DNA from: Legionella quinlivanii
GTDB taxonomy: Bacteria > Pseudomonadota > Gammaproteobacteria > Legionellales > Legionellaceae
DNA: 64,000 bases
NCBI RefSeq assembly: GCF_900461555.1
Contig: NZ_UGOX01000001.1
Span: 943,501-1,007,500, forward strand
Direction of reading: 5' to 3'
In this document: piece by piece, positions 54,901 to 63,932 of the stretch
Numbering within the stretch: the stretch's first letter is position 1
How the letters are laid out: each line of letters starts with the position of its first letter
Translations under genes and position numbers: made by a program
Notes under the pieces: model-generated
What the model was told of the DNA's origin: nothing
Database searches by the model: none
Seen by the model: only the letters and a program-made list of their open reading frames with translations

Positions 54901-56019
54901 CTATTGAACAATTAATTCTGCATGTAAAGCGCCAGCGCGTTTTAAGCTCTCTAAAATGGCAATCATGTCCCGCGTGGTGATTTTGGCCTTATTCAAAGCG
55001 CTGATTAAGTCAGCAATGGTTGCTCCCTGTTCAAGAACAATGGATTGACCTGCATTTTCCTTAACTTCAATATTGGTTGAGGGAGTTATCGCGGTCCTGA
55101 CCGAAGCGGGTGCATTAAAAAGAATTGCCGGCTGTGACACTTTATAGTCGCTGGCTATAGCAATCTGGAGATTGCCCTGGGAAATAGTTACTGTATCGAG
55201 TTTGACATCGGAACCGGCAACCACCACCCCGGTTCTTTCGTTGACGACTACGGTGGGCAGGTTATCCGGAATAATTATGATATTTTCCAGCTGGCTGATA
55301 AAACGAACATAATGCTGTTTTGCGATTACCGGCGGATGAATTTCAATATCCTGGGCACTGCGCGCGATCGCTGTGTTGTCGCCGAAGCGTTTATTGACAG
55401 CGGTTTCAACATTATCTGCCGTTGTAAAATCAGGATGGTTCAGAATCAGATGTAATTCGCCGCTTTTATCGGTCAATTCATTGTAAAGCGTTTTCTCAAC
55501 AATGGCTCCTCCCGAAATTATTCCTGAAGTAGGATGGTTTTTTTGCACCACATTGCCAAATAAATCATATTTAAATCCCCCGAGAGAAATCGGGCCTTGG
55601 GCCAGGGCGTAAATTTGGTTATCGGGTCCTTTGAGAGGGGTTATTAGTAAGGTGCCTCCTAATAAGCTTTTCGCATCCCCGAGAGATGATACATTGATGT
55701 CAAGCTTGTCGCCCTGATGGACATTGGCAGGCAGATTGGCGGTTATAATAACTGCGGCACTATTGCGGCTGGTGATGTCTCGGGCGTTAATATTAAGACC
55801 AAAATTCTGCAGCAGATTGGAAATTGCCTGGGTTGTATCTTTATTACGATGCGAGTCACCTGATCCTGCCAGGCCGATCACCAAACCATAACCAGTAACA
55901 GGATTTTCCTGCAGCCCTGACAAGTGCGCCAGAGATTTAAGCCGTACACTGGCAAAACTGCTGCATACCAGCAGTTGCAGGCAAACGCAGAGCAATAGTT
56001 TTCTAAAGCTAAACATCAT
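54901..56019 (-). CDS. flgI: FlgI, P-ring protein
   Basis: 372 residues with a signal peptide (LLLCVCLQLLVCSSFASV). Family motifs VTGYGLVIGLAGSGDS, NSAAVIITANLP, VVVNERTGVVVAGSDV are clear. It forms the peptidoglycan-level bushing. Note that flgA, its usual chaperone, is not in the window. Overlaps flgH by four bases. Confidence 0.96.
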   Translation of the reverse strand: MMFSFRKLLLCVCLQLLVCSSFASVRLKSLAHLSGLQENPVTGYGLVIGLAGSGDSHRNKDTTQAISNLLQNFGLNINARDITSRNSAAVIITANLPANVHQGDKLDINVSSLGDAKSLLGGTLLITPLKGPDNQIYALAQGPISLGGFKYDLFGNVVQKNHPTSGIISGGAIVEKTLYNELTDKSGELHLILNHPDFTTADNVETAVNKRFGDNTAIARSAQDIEIHPPVIAKQHYVRFISQLENIIIIPDNLPTVVVNERTGVVVAGSDVKLDTVTISQGNLQIAIASDYKVSQPAILFNAPASVRTAITPSTNIEVKENAGQSIVLEQGATIADLISALNKAKITTRDMIAILESLKRAGALHAELIVQ

Positions 56020-56594
56020 ACTAGCCCCATGAATGACATAATTTTATAAATAGTGTTGTAACGTTGTGAGTTTGAGACAGAGCCATCGCCAGTGTAGGTA
56101 ATCTGAGCATTGGCAATGCGAGTCGACAATACGGTATTTTGCGGACTTATATCCTCTGGTCTGACGATACCGCTTAACAAAATTCGTTGTTGTTCCCCGT
56201 TAATTTGGATGAGCTGATATCCCTCCACTTCATAGCTTCCATTAGGGCAGATTGCTTTAATTCTAACGGTTAATGACGCTTTAATTTTGCCGTTTCTACC
56301 GGTTTGTGCCTTGCTATTTCCCTTGCCGGTCAATCCCAGACGCAAATCATAGCGTTTTTGATTATAGCTGGCCTCAAGGGCTGTTTTGATTTCCTTACTG
56401 GAACCTAAATCGGCACTGGTTTGTGCATTAGAGGTTTCCAGTACGATGACAGTGAGTAAATCGTCTGGTAAAGAAGCGCGTCGATCCGCAATGAGTGGGC
56501 GATAATAAATATCATTATATAAATTGGCTGCTTTTGCAGAAGGGTTGTGAGCCAGTATTACCAGACTTATAATTAATAAAATGGGCTTTATCAT
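56016..56594 (-). CDS. flgH: FlgH, L-ring protein without lipobox
   Basis: 192 residues (typical ~230). LYNDIYYRPLIADRRASLPDDLLTVIV (in part), and NSQRYNTIYKIMSFM at the end match FlgH. The signal peptide (LLIISLVILAHNPSAKA) has no lipobox cysteine, whereas E. coli FlgH is a lipoprotein. It should form the outer-membrane ring. Close to flgG (9-base gap). Confidence 0.88.
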   Translation of the reverse strand: MIKPILLIISLVILAHNPSAKAANLYNDIYYRPLIADRRASLPDDLLTVIVLETSNAQTSADLGSSKEIKTALEASYNQKRYDLRLGLTGKGNSKAQTGRNGKIKASLTVRIKAICPNGSYEVEGYQLIQINGEQQRILLSGIVRPEDISPQNTVLSTRIANAQITYTGDGSVSNSQRYNTIYKIMSFMGLV

Positions 56595-56603
56595 GAGTAA
56601 TCT

Positions 56604-57374
56604 CTAGTCGCGAAGTTCATTAATCATTTTTTCCAATTCATCTGCTATCTGCACTGTTTTGGCGTTCAATTGGTAAACGCGCTGGGCCATAGTAAGCTGC
56701 ATCAGCGAGGTGACCATATCGACATTGGATGCTTCAATCTGTTTCTGCAGCACTTGCCCCATACCGCTATTACCGGGATTATCAATAATGGGATCACCGC
56801 TGTCGGCATTGGCATGAAAGAGTCCGGCACCTGAAGGGTCCAGGCGGCCAGGATCCATAAATCGGGCTAAACTGATAGTGCCCACTAATTGAGGCTCGGC
56901 ATCCTCTGATGACATAATTTCAACATCGCCGTTTTTTTGGATTACGATAGTCTGAGAATCATCGGGAATCTGTATGCTGTCGGCCAGCCGCAGGCCATCT
57001 GCTGTGCAGAGATAACGCTCACTGTCGATTGAAAAGCTGGAGCTTCGTGTGTAAGCAAGGCTGCCGTCAGTTTGCAGTACCTGAAAAAATCCCTCTCCAT
57101 CAATGGCTAAATCATTCCAGTTCGTTCCCGCTTTTAGCGGTCCCTGGCTAAAATCTTTAGTTGATTTGATAATGGCTGTTCCTAAACCTGTTTTTATTCC
57201 GGACTGCTGCTTCGAGTGATTGCTGTCTATGTTCTGGTATAAGACATCGGCGAAGCTTAGTTTGCTGGCCTTGTAATTGGGCGTATTCAGATTGGCAATA
57301 TCATTAGCGATTTTGTCAATGAAATATTCTTCAGATTTTAAACCACTGGCAGCTATAGAAAGCGCGTCAGACAT
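56604..57374 (-). CDS. flgG: FlgG, distal rod protein
   Basis: 256 residues. N-terminus SIAASGLKSEEYFIDKIANDIAN LNTPNYK and C-terminus SNVDMVTSLMQLTMAQRVYQLN are the FlgG plan. The usual DLAIDGEGFFQV core is present. Overlaps flgF by eight bases. Confidence 0.92.
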   Translation of the reverse strand: MSDALSIAASGLKSEEYFIDKIANDIANLNTPNYKASKLSFADVLYQNIDSNHSKQQSGIKTGLGTAIIKSTKDFSQGPLKAGTNWNDLAIDGEGFFQVLQTDGSLAYTRSSSFSIDSERYLCTADGLRLADSIQIPDDSQTIVIQKNGDVEIMSSEDAEPQLVGTISLARFMDPGRLDPSGAGLFHANADSGDPIIDNPGNSGMGQVLQKQIEASNVDMVTSLMQLTMAQRVYQLNAKTVQIADELEKMINELRD

Positions 57375-58080
57375 TTCCTTCCCCTAATTGACTAATTGCT
57401 GTTGAAAGCAGATTGTTGCTTGTTTTCATAATTCGCTGGATCGCTTCAAAATGGCGTGAAATCTTCAGCATTTCGGTCATTTCATCGACTGATTTGACGT
57501 TGGATTGTTCCAGGGAAAACTGCAGAACCCGGGTTTCAGAAGAGGCCTCTTCCGGCAGATCTTTACTGAAATAAAGTCCTTCCCCCTGATAGTGAAGTGA
57601 TGCAGCCTGGGGGAAATCAACAATGCGAATCTGATCGCTGAGTTGTTTATCGATAAAGAGTTCCCCTTTGGTATTGATTGAAAACTCTTTATCGTTGACA
57701 CGCACAGGTCCATTTTTTCCCATTAATTTCCCGCCCCTTTCGCTAATCAACTCTCCTTCCTGGCTAATATGAAACTCGCCGCTGCGTGTGTAAAAAACAC
57801 CGTCATTTTTCTGGATCTCAAAAAAGCCTTTTCCGGCAAGTGCCAGTTCCGAACCCTGATTGGAATGAGCGATTGAGCCTTGCTGAAAGTCACTGAGTGA
57901 TGCCATTTGCTGAACTACAGTTTCAAAATCAGGCGCGTCCAGTGCCGGGAAATCCTGACTTTCCATGATTTGACGTTTATAGCCGGTTGTATGCAGATTA
58001 CTGACATTCTGGCTGAGCACCTGCAGACGAAATTGATCCTGCAAAAGGGCTATCTGTGTGGTTTTTATAGCGGATAACAT
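57367..58080 (-). CDS. flgF: FlgF, proximal rod protein
   Basis: 237 residues from ATG 58080, where AGGAG lies six bases upstream; an earlier in-frame start inside flhA is rejected. SAIKTTQIALLQDQFRLQVLSQNVSN, GSELALAGKGFFEI and the C-terminal SNVKSVDEMTEMLKISRHFEAIQRIMKT fit FlgF (both quoted in part). It is exported to form the rod. Starts 10 bases after flhA ends. Confidence 0.9.
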   Translation of the reverse strand: MLSAIKTTQIALLQDQFRLQVLSQNVSNLHTTGYKRQIMESQDFPALDAPDFETVVQQMASLSDFQQGSIAHSNQGSELALAGKGFFEIQKNDGVFYTRSGEFHISQEGELISERGGKLMGKNGPVRVNDKEFSINTKGELFIDKQLSDQIRIVDFPQAASLHYQGEGLYFSKDLPEEASSETRVLQFSLEQSNVKSVDEMTEMLKISRHFEAIQRIMKTSNNLLSTAISQLGEGNV

Positions 58081-58090
58081 GTCATGCTCC

Positions 58091-60103
58091 TTATTGAATG
58101 ACACCAAATGGTTCAATCTGGATATGAATGGGTATTTCACTTAACGATAAAATCGTTAAGTGGGGTATAATGCGCTGGGTAAACAGTTTCAATTGCCTTC
58201 TTAGCATTGGAGAGCAAAGTAATACTGGTTTCTTTCGCTCGCCGAGCATTTTTTCCACGTGTAAGGAAAGGGATTTAATCAGTTTTTCGGTCTGTGAAGG
58301 GTCAAGGTGGAGATGATTGTTTGTCAGGTTTTGCGCAAGCGTCTGCTCCATAACCGGTGCTAAGGTTAGAACTGGCAGAAGGCCCTGATTGTTTATTAAT
58401 CTCTGGCATATCTGGGAAGAGAGGCGAATGCGTACGAGTTCGGTAAGCTGATTGACATCCTGAATGACTTTGGCGTGTTCAAGCAAGACTTCCAGTATCA
58501 GTGATGTATGGCGAACAGACACTTTTTCTGATAATAAATTCTGCAGAATTTTTTGAACCTGACCTAATTGCAGCATGGCGGGTATCAATTCGTCACGCAA
58601 TTTGCAGACATCAGACTGATCCAGTAAGGTCTCCACTTCATTACGGCTTAATAGTTCAGCCAAAGAGGATTGAATCACTTCTTGTAAATGAGTCGCCAAT
58701 ATGGACAGGGGTTCGCATACGGTAAATCCCTGATGCTCCGCCTGTTCTTTTTCGGCTCTCTCAATCCATTGAGCTGCTAAACCATAGCTGGGATCGCTCA
58801 CTTCTATACCTGATACTTTATTTTCAATCGCTTTTTGAGACGAAGCGGCTATTGCCAGAAACTTATCCAGATACAAGGGATGTTTGTCATAATGAATTCC
58901 CTGAACGCTAATTCGATAGAAGGGATAATTTAATTTGGCCTCGGATCGAAGTTTTACTTCAGGGATAACCAGGCCCAGATCGAAGGCCAGGCGTTCACGT
59001 ATTTGCTGAACAAGCGACAGAAACTCATCCTGTTGGGATAATAAATTTTCATAGAGACTGGGATTAAGCTGTATCTCAATCGGATGGATATGAATTTTCT
59101 GATAAAGTGTTTCTTCCTGGAGCAGACTATCATCAGGAGTCTGGTGTTGGCTTTTCATGGCAAACCAGGTACAGACTATAAAAAATGCCAGCACCAGGAA
59201 TACCGATATTCCCGGAATTCCTTTAATGAACAGCAGTAAAGCCAGGCTGCAGCTGACGATCACAAGGCTTTTAGGATAGGTACTGATTTGACGAACTATT
59301 TCACTACCCAAATGAGTATCAGTAGCTGCCCGCGTTACAATAATTCCGGTTGCTGTAGAAATGATGAGCGCAGGGATTTGGGTCACCAGACCGTCGCCTA
59401 CAGTAAGTAGGGAGTAATTTTGAATCGCCTCGCTAAATGTCATGCTTTTCTGGAGTACACCAATCGCCAGACCACCGATAATATCTACAAGCATGATCAA
59501 AATTCCGGCAATGGCATCGCCTTTAACAAATTTACTGGCCCCATCCATGGCGCCGTAAAAATTAGCTTCTTTCTCAATTTGGGAACGTCTTTCACGCGCT
59601 GTTTCCTGACTGATTAATCCCATATTCAAATCAGCATCAATACTCATCTGTTTACCGGGCATGCTGTCAAGAGTGAAGCGGGCTGCGACCTCAGCGACCC
59701 GCTGCGCCCCATTGGTGACTACAATAAACTGCACAATGATTAAGATCAGAAAAACGACCATTCCCATCACGTAATTGCCATGAATGACATATTGACCCAC
59801 GGCGTTAATAACCCGGCCGGCATCGCCCTCAGACAGTATCAGTCGGGTTGCGGAAATATTTAAGGCCAGGCGGAATAAAGTGGATACCAGGAGCAGGGCG
59901 GGGAAAGTGGAAAAGCTTAAGGGTTTATCCGTATAAAAGCAGAGCAGCAGGATAACCAGTGCCCAGCTAAAATTGATAATCAGAAGTAAATCAAGCAATG
60001 CAGAAGGGATGGGAATAAACAGGATAAGCAAAATGCCTGTCACAAAAAGAATGGTACCGAGCTCGCTTCCCATACTGGAAAGATTTGTTTTCTTGTTTTC
60101 CAT
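58091..60103 (-). CDS. flhA: FlhA, export-gate protein
   Basis: 670 residues. N-terminal half has eight membrane segments and the FHIPEP signature region RLALNISATRLIL and DSMPGKQMSIDADLNMGLI. C-terminal ~330 residues form the cytosolic ring with LRDELIPAMLQLGQVQKILQNLLSE (in part). It takes up substrate-chaperone complexes and proton motive force. A 60-base gap to flhB; AGG is weak, GGA seven bases before ATG. Confidence 0.96.
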   Translation of the reverse strand: MENKKTNLSSMGSELGTILFVTGILLILFIPIPSALLDLLLIINFSWALVILLLCFYTDKPLSFSTFPALLLVSTLFRLALNISATRLILSEGDAGRVINAVGQYVIHGNYVMGMVVFLILIIVQFIVVTNGAQRVAEVAARFTLDSMPGKQMSIDADLNMGLISQETARERRSQIEKEANFYGAMDGASKFVKGDAIAGILIMLVDIIGGLAIGVLQKSMTFSEAIQNYSLLTVGDGLVTQIPALIISTATGIIVTRAATDTHLGSEIVRQISTYPKSLVIVSCSLALLLFIKGIPGISVFLVLAFFIVCTWFAMKSQHQTPDDSLLQEETLYQKIHIHPIEIQLNPSLYENLLSQQDEFLSLVQQIRERLAFDLGLVIPEVKLRSEAKLNYPFYRISVQGIHYDKHPLYLDKFLAIAASSQKAIENKVSGIEVSDPSYGLAAQWIERAEKEQAEHQGFTVCEPLSILATHLQEVIQSSLAELLSRNEVETLLDQSDVCKLRDELIPAMLQLGQVQKILQNLLSEKVSVRHTSLILEVLLEHAKVIQDVNQLTELVRIRLSSQICQRLINNQGLLPVLTLAPVMEQTLAQNLTNNHLHLDPSQTEKLIKSLSLHVEKMLGERKKPVLLCSPMLRRQLKLFTQRIIPHLTILSLSEIPIHIQIEPFGVIQ

Positions 60104-60163
60104 ACACTAATCCATTGAATTCCATTGATTACGAGGTGCTGCAACTGGCTTTTATTACTTATG

Positions 60164-61210
60164 TCATCTCTTACCCAACCCCAGTTGTTTATAAATTGCG
60201 GCGGCAGCTGGAAAATGCTCTCGACGAATCCATTGATTTAATTCCACTGAAGCGTATAGACGTCGAGCAAATGCCTTGTTTTCAACAAGGGGAATCTGAT
60301 GCCGTAAAGCAAGTTTTTTGATAATCCTTGCCTGCTCATTACGGCCTTTACATATTAGTTTCGGAGCCGGCATGGTCAGACGATCATATTTTAAGGCAAT
60401 CGCATAATGGGTAGGATTTGTGATTACCAGATCCGCTGTTTTGACTTGTTCAAAAGAGGCACTGCGTTTTCTCAACTCAGACTGTAGTTGCCGGATTCGG
60501 CTTTTAATTTTGGGATCACCTTCACGCTGCCGATACTCTTCCTTTACTTCCTGTTTACTCATCCGCTGCTCTTTGGCAAACTTTCTGCGAGTATATAGTT
60601 TATCGATGAGACTTATTGCGAGAAGAACAACCACTAAAGGACAAAGCATTCGAAGCATCAATTGCAGAATGGCCATTGGCAGTTGAGCGGGCATGACACT
60701 CGACAGTTTTAAAAAGGAAACCTGCATTTGCCTCAGGCTATAAAAGCTGATCAGGCCTGTCAAAGCAATTTTTAGCAAATTTTTGAGTAAATCAAATACT
60801 ATTTTGGTCGAGAATAATCGTTTAAAACCTGCAACCAGACCAATTCGTTCAAATCGGGGGGATAAGGGGGCCGCCGACCAGACAAAACCGGTTTGTACCA
60901 GGCTGCATAATATTGTTGTGGCCACTAATATCAAAGCAAAGGGCAGCCATAGATACAGTAGATTGTTAGTTAACAACTTGAATATATAAGTGACCGTTTT
61001 TAAAGAAAAATGCAAATGGCCAGTCAGATGTAGCTGCTCCTGGCTAACAGCCAGCATTTGCTGCCAGGCCTTTGTTCTATATAACCATAAAAGCAGCAAA
61101 ATAACTGCGAGTTGCGTGGTATTGATTAGCTCGCTGCTCTTGCTGACCTGCCCTTTTTCCTTCGCCTTTTTTAGCTTGTAGGCTGTTGCAGTTTCTGTTT
61201 TTTCACTCAT
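60164..61210 (-). CDS. flhB: FlhB, autocleaving export-switch protein
   Basis: 348 residues, four membrane segments. The autocleavage site NPTH is present at 265-268 (VITNPTHYAIAL). It switches export from rod/hook to filament-type substrates after hook completion, which is interesting when no filament genes are present. Overlaps fliR by four bases. Confidence 0.96.
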   Translation of the reverse strand: MSEKTETATAYKLKKAKEKGQVSKSSELINTTQLAVILLLLWLYRTKAWQQMLAVSQEQLHLTGHLHFSLKTVTYIFKLLTNNLLYLWLPFALILVATTILCSLVQTGFVWSAAPLSPRFERIGLVAGFKRLFSTKIVFDLLKNLLKIALTGLISFYSLRQMQVSFLKLSSVMPAQLPMAILQLMLRMLCPLVVVLLAISLIDKLYTRRKFAKEQRMSKQEVKEEYRQREGDPKIKSRIRQLQSELRKRSASFEQVKTADLVITNPTHYAIALKYDRLTMPAPKLICKGRNEQARIIKKLALRHQIPLVENKAFARRLYASVELNQWIRREHFPAAAAIYKQLGLGKR

Positions 61211-61947
61211 AACAGATACTCCTGCCAGGCTTGAAAGCCTAATTCAAAGGTTTTTTCAAACAGGGGATTCATATTGTCTATTAGTAAATAGAAGATGAAG
61301 AATCCCAGAAGAACTTTTAAGGGCAAAATCAGAAAGTAAGGGCTTATTTGCGGCATGTTTCGACTTAATACACCACTGCAAAATTCGGTAAGCCATAAAC
61401 AGAAAACCAGTGGCGCCGCAATTAACATGCCTAGTGACCATACCAGCGCAAACTGCCTGATAAACTGAAGCATGCTTGATTCTCCAATCAATTCACCAGG
61501 CGGAAAAGCAATAAATGAGAGGAGTAACAATTTTATGACGCGATGATGGCCTTGGCTCGCAAAAAAGAATAAGCCAGCAAGCATTCCCAGTAAATGAGCT
61601 GAAATAGAATCAAAGCCTTCACCCGGTTTAAAAACAGAGATACCGTTTAAGCCATTTTGGAAATCAATTAACTGATCGGCAACCTGAAAACAGCCGAAAC
61701 AGGTGATAAGAGCCAGATAAATCAGTTGGGCATTGATGAACTCGGCTGAGAATGCGGCTAACAGAGAACCAGATATCTGAGCGGTGGAATTCAGGTTTGA
61801 CATTATAAAAAAGCTGAACAGGAGAATCAGTATTAATCTGATTTGTACGGGAAGCCGTCTGATTACCTCAAGTGGTGAAAAAAGTATTGTCATGCCAATG
61901 CGCGTAGCTATTAAAAAGAATGTGGAAAGAGGGAGCAGATCAGTCAT
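61207..61947 (-). CDS. fliR: FliR, export-gate membrane protein
   Basis: 246 residues with six membrane segments. LSTFFLIATRIGMTILFSPL at the N-terminus and GVLSRNMPQISPYFLILPLKVLLGFFIFYLLI (in part) match FliR/SctT. It caps the FliP ring in the export gate. Overlaps fliQ by four bases and flhB by four. Confidence 0.94.
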   Translation of the reverse strand: MTDLLPLSTFFLIATRIGMTILFSPLEVIRRLPVQIRLILILLFSFFIMSNLNSTAQISGSLLAAFSAEFINAQLIYLALITCFGCFQVADQLIDFQNGLNGISVFKPGEGFDSISAHLLGMLAGLFFFASQGHHRVIKLLLLSFIAFPPGELIGESSMLQFIRQFALVWSLGMLIAAPLVFCLWLTEFCSGVLSRNMPQISPYFLILPLKVLLGFFIFYLLIDNMNPLFEKTFELGFQAWQEYLL

Positions 61948-62213
61948 TTCAAGCGCTCCGGGATATTACTAATCATATTTTCAGCAAAACTGACCACTGA
62001 GCCTAGCATCCAGTGACCACAGAACATGAGCATGAGTGCAACAGCCAGAATTTTGGTAACGGTGCTTAAAGTGGAATCCTGGATTTGGGTTACTGCCTGA
62101 AGAATTGAAATGAGCAAGCCGCAAATTACTGCAACAAACACTACAGGGGAGCATATGCAGAGAGCCTGCCAAAGTAATTGTTTTGAAAGATAGACCGCGA
62201 GATCCTCGGACAT
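61944..62213 (-). CDS. fliQ: FliQ, export-gate membrane protein
   Basis: 89 residues from ATG 62213 (MSEDLAVYLSKQLLWQAL), which is the usual length; an upstream in-frame ATG at 62231 adds six residues. Two membrane hairpins, GLLISILQAVTQIQDSTLSTVTKIL (in part) as in FliQ/SctS. It is the first gene of the cluster, separated from ychJ by about 140 bases. Confidence 0.94.
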   Translation of the reverse strand: MSEDLAVYLSKQLLWQALCICSPVVFVAVICGLLISILQAVTQIQDSTLSTVTKILAVALMLMFCGHWMLGSVVSFAENMISNIPERLK

Positions 62214-62292
62214 TTTCCTTATCCATTCCATTATAGGTTAACGACTTCCTGCCTTGAGTGTGATTTCCATTACTCATTCGCAGTGAACGGGA

Positions 62293-62321
62293 ATTAAAGC
62301 AAAAAGTATTTACGGAAGCAA
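62293..62321 (-). promoter_or_regulatory. fliQ: Candidate promoter of the flagellar-type cluster
   Basis: On the minus strand TTGCTT (3/6 to -35) and TTTAAT (5/6 to -10) are 17 bases apart, 80 bases before the fliQ ATG. Nothing matching the sigma-28 or sigma-54 consensus used by flagellar genes was seen by eye. Weak evidence, but it is the only clear gap at the cluster head. Confidence 0.3.
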
Positions 62322-62352
62322 GAGAAATTATTCAGGACCTGTTTTTTTAGTA

Positions 62353-62853
62353 CTATTTTCCGGCAGTTTTCCTGCCATGACAGTTTTTATATTTTTTTAG
62401 ACTGCCACAAAAACAGGCTGTATTTTGAGACATTCGCTGCGTTTTTGCTGGACGCGTGTGTTGGGGGAGATGACTGTCAATGTAATACCATTGGCCCTCA
62501 TCAAGTAAAAACTCACTTCGTTCATGAATTGATTTAATCAGACCTGACTGATGATATCTTGCTATGAATTCCACAAATCCCTGGTTTGACTTCTTACAAG
62601 GGAAGGTGGCTTCTAATACCTCCAAACCAAGCCAGTCTGCTTGCTCTGCCCATTCTTTGGCATCAGACTCGTTGAAGTGCGCTAGCGGTTTACCTCTCAT
62701 GGTTTTAACAATATAGGCTATATTAGCCTTTGTATAGGCAGTATAACGTGAACGCATCAGGGCTTCGGGAGTTGCAGGCTTTCCGCCTTGATCAATTAAA
62801 ATACCGCAGCAGGCGGTATAGTCAAGTTGCGAACCGCAGGGGCAGAAGTTCAT
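62353..62853 (-). CDS. ychJ: YchJ family SEC-C motif protein
   Basis: 166 residues from ATG 62853. N- and C-terminal SEC-C zinc motifs (FCPCGS ... CC; ACFCGSLKKYKNCH) flank the central domain with ALMRSRYTAYTKANIAYIVKTM and QWYYIDSH. This matches E. coli YchJ along its length as I remember it. Zinc-binding, function unknown. An upstream GTG adds nine residues and is rejected because the protein begins at MNFCPCG. The fliQ gene is downstream on the same strand. Confidence 0.88.
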   Translation of the reverse strand: MNFCPCGSQLDYTACCGILIDQGGKPATPEALMRSRYTAYTKANIAYIVKTMRGKPLAHFNESDAKEWAEQADWLGLEVLEATFPCKKSNQGFVEFIARYHQSGLIKSIHERSEFLLDEGQWYYIDSHLPQHTRPAKTQRMSQNTACFCGSLKKYKNCHGRKTAGK

Positions 62854-63026
62854 ATACTCGATAATTGGGTTAATTTTCACGAGTGTAGCGGTTCAGGAAA
62901 AAAATCACAAATTCTCATTTGCTCTCACTGGCTTATTAAGCTGATTAAGTAACAGAATTTACTGGATAATGATTTTTTATCTATTTTTCAGTACTATTCC
63001 ACTATAAGAACTCAAAGGCCATCGTT

Positions 63027-63752
63027 ATGATAACGCTGTATCAATTTCCCGAAGTATGGGGTTTGCCCAATGCTAGCCCATTTTGTCTTAAAATAGAGAC
63101 TTACCTGCGGATGACCGAGCTGCCTTATGAAAATCGCTTTGTCAGAGATCCGCGAAAAGCGCCGAAAGGAAAGCTGCCTTTTGTTAAATGTGAAAATACG
63201 ATAATCGCTGACAGTGAATTTATTATTGCCGGCTTGAAGCAGCAATTTGGAGATCTCCTGGATAAACATTTAAGTATTGAGCAGAAAGCGTTGGCAGTCC
63301 TTCTTGATAATGTATTTTCCGAGCGCCTTTATTGGCTGATGGTTTATTTCCGCTGGCAGGATGAGCAGGGCTGGAAGCATGTTAAACCCAGCTTTTTTGC
63401 AGGACTGCCCTGGGTTTTAAGTCTTTTTTTGCCCAATCTGATCCGTAAGAAAACTATTAAAACCCTTCATATGCAAGGTACGGGCAGACATAATCGCGAA
63501 GACGCCTTGCAATTGGCTCAAACTACTATTCGAGCGATAGCGGACACACTGGGTGATAAACCCTATTTCATGGGAAATGAAGTTTCGACAATTGATGCAA
63601 GTGCCTTTGCATTTTTGGCAAATATTGTTTGGATGCCTTATGATGATCCTTTGAAAATCATCGTCCAAAAACATCAAAATATTCTGCATTTTTGCGATAA
63701 AATGTGGCAGAGTTTCTACCCGGAATTAAAGCAGCCCTTTCGCATTGTCTGA
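63027..63752 (+). CDS. Glutathione S-transferase-like protein (Fax/metaxin-type)
   Basis: 241 residues. N-terminal thioredoxin-like half: ITLYQFPEVWGLPNASPFCLKIETYLRM, PKGKLPFVKCENTIIADSEFII. The C-terminal helical half (STIDASAFAFLANIVWMPYDDPLK) is that of the GST_C/Fax group. Substrate unknown. Divergent from ychJ; followed by a gap with a 7-base-pair hairpin at 63810-63827 and no other feature. Confidence 0.82.
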   Translation: MITLYQFPEVWGLPNASPFCLKIETYLRMTELPYENRFVRDPRKAPKGKLPFVKCENTIIADSEFIIAGLKQQFGDLLDKHLSIEQKALAVLLDNVFSERLYWLMVYFRWQDEQGWKHVKPSFFAGLPWVLSLFLPNLIRKKTIKTLHMQGTGRHNREDALQLAQTTIRAIADTLGDKPYFMGNEVSTIDASAFAFLANIVWMPYDDPLKIIVQKHQNILHFCDKMWQSFYPELKQPFRIV

Positions 63753-63932
63753 AAACGCAAGCATGGGATGGTTTACCCCTAACTGTTTGATAGTTTGTGT
63801 TGTTTTTTATTTGACGTCTTCGTCAAAATAATAGTTTTGTTAAAAAAATAGCATAAAAATTTGCCGATAGGGTTTGCAATATTCACTTTATTTGTTAAGC
63901 TTCTTTCGTCTTATTAACACTTGGGGATTGAA

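Noticed and set aside
45376..62213. Ordinary lateral-flagellum locus
   Set aside because: Lateral loci include laf/filament, motor and regulator genes and full fliG; these are not here.
62232..62352. Sigma-54 or sigma-28 flagellar promoter upstream of fliQ
   Set aside because: No GG-N10-GC or TAAAGTTT-N11-GCCGATAA-like match; only a weak sigma-70-like pair.
63810..63827. Intrinsic terminator after the GST gene
   Set aside because: A 7-base-pair hairpin is present but no T-run follows on either strand.
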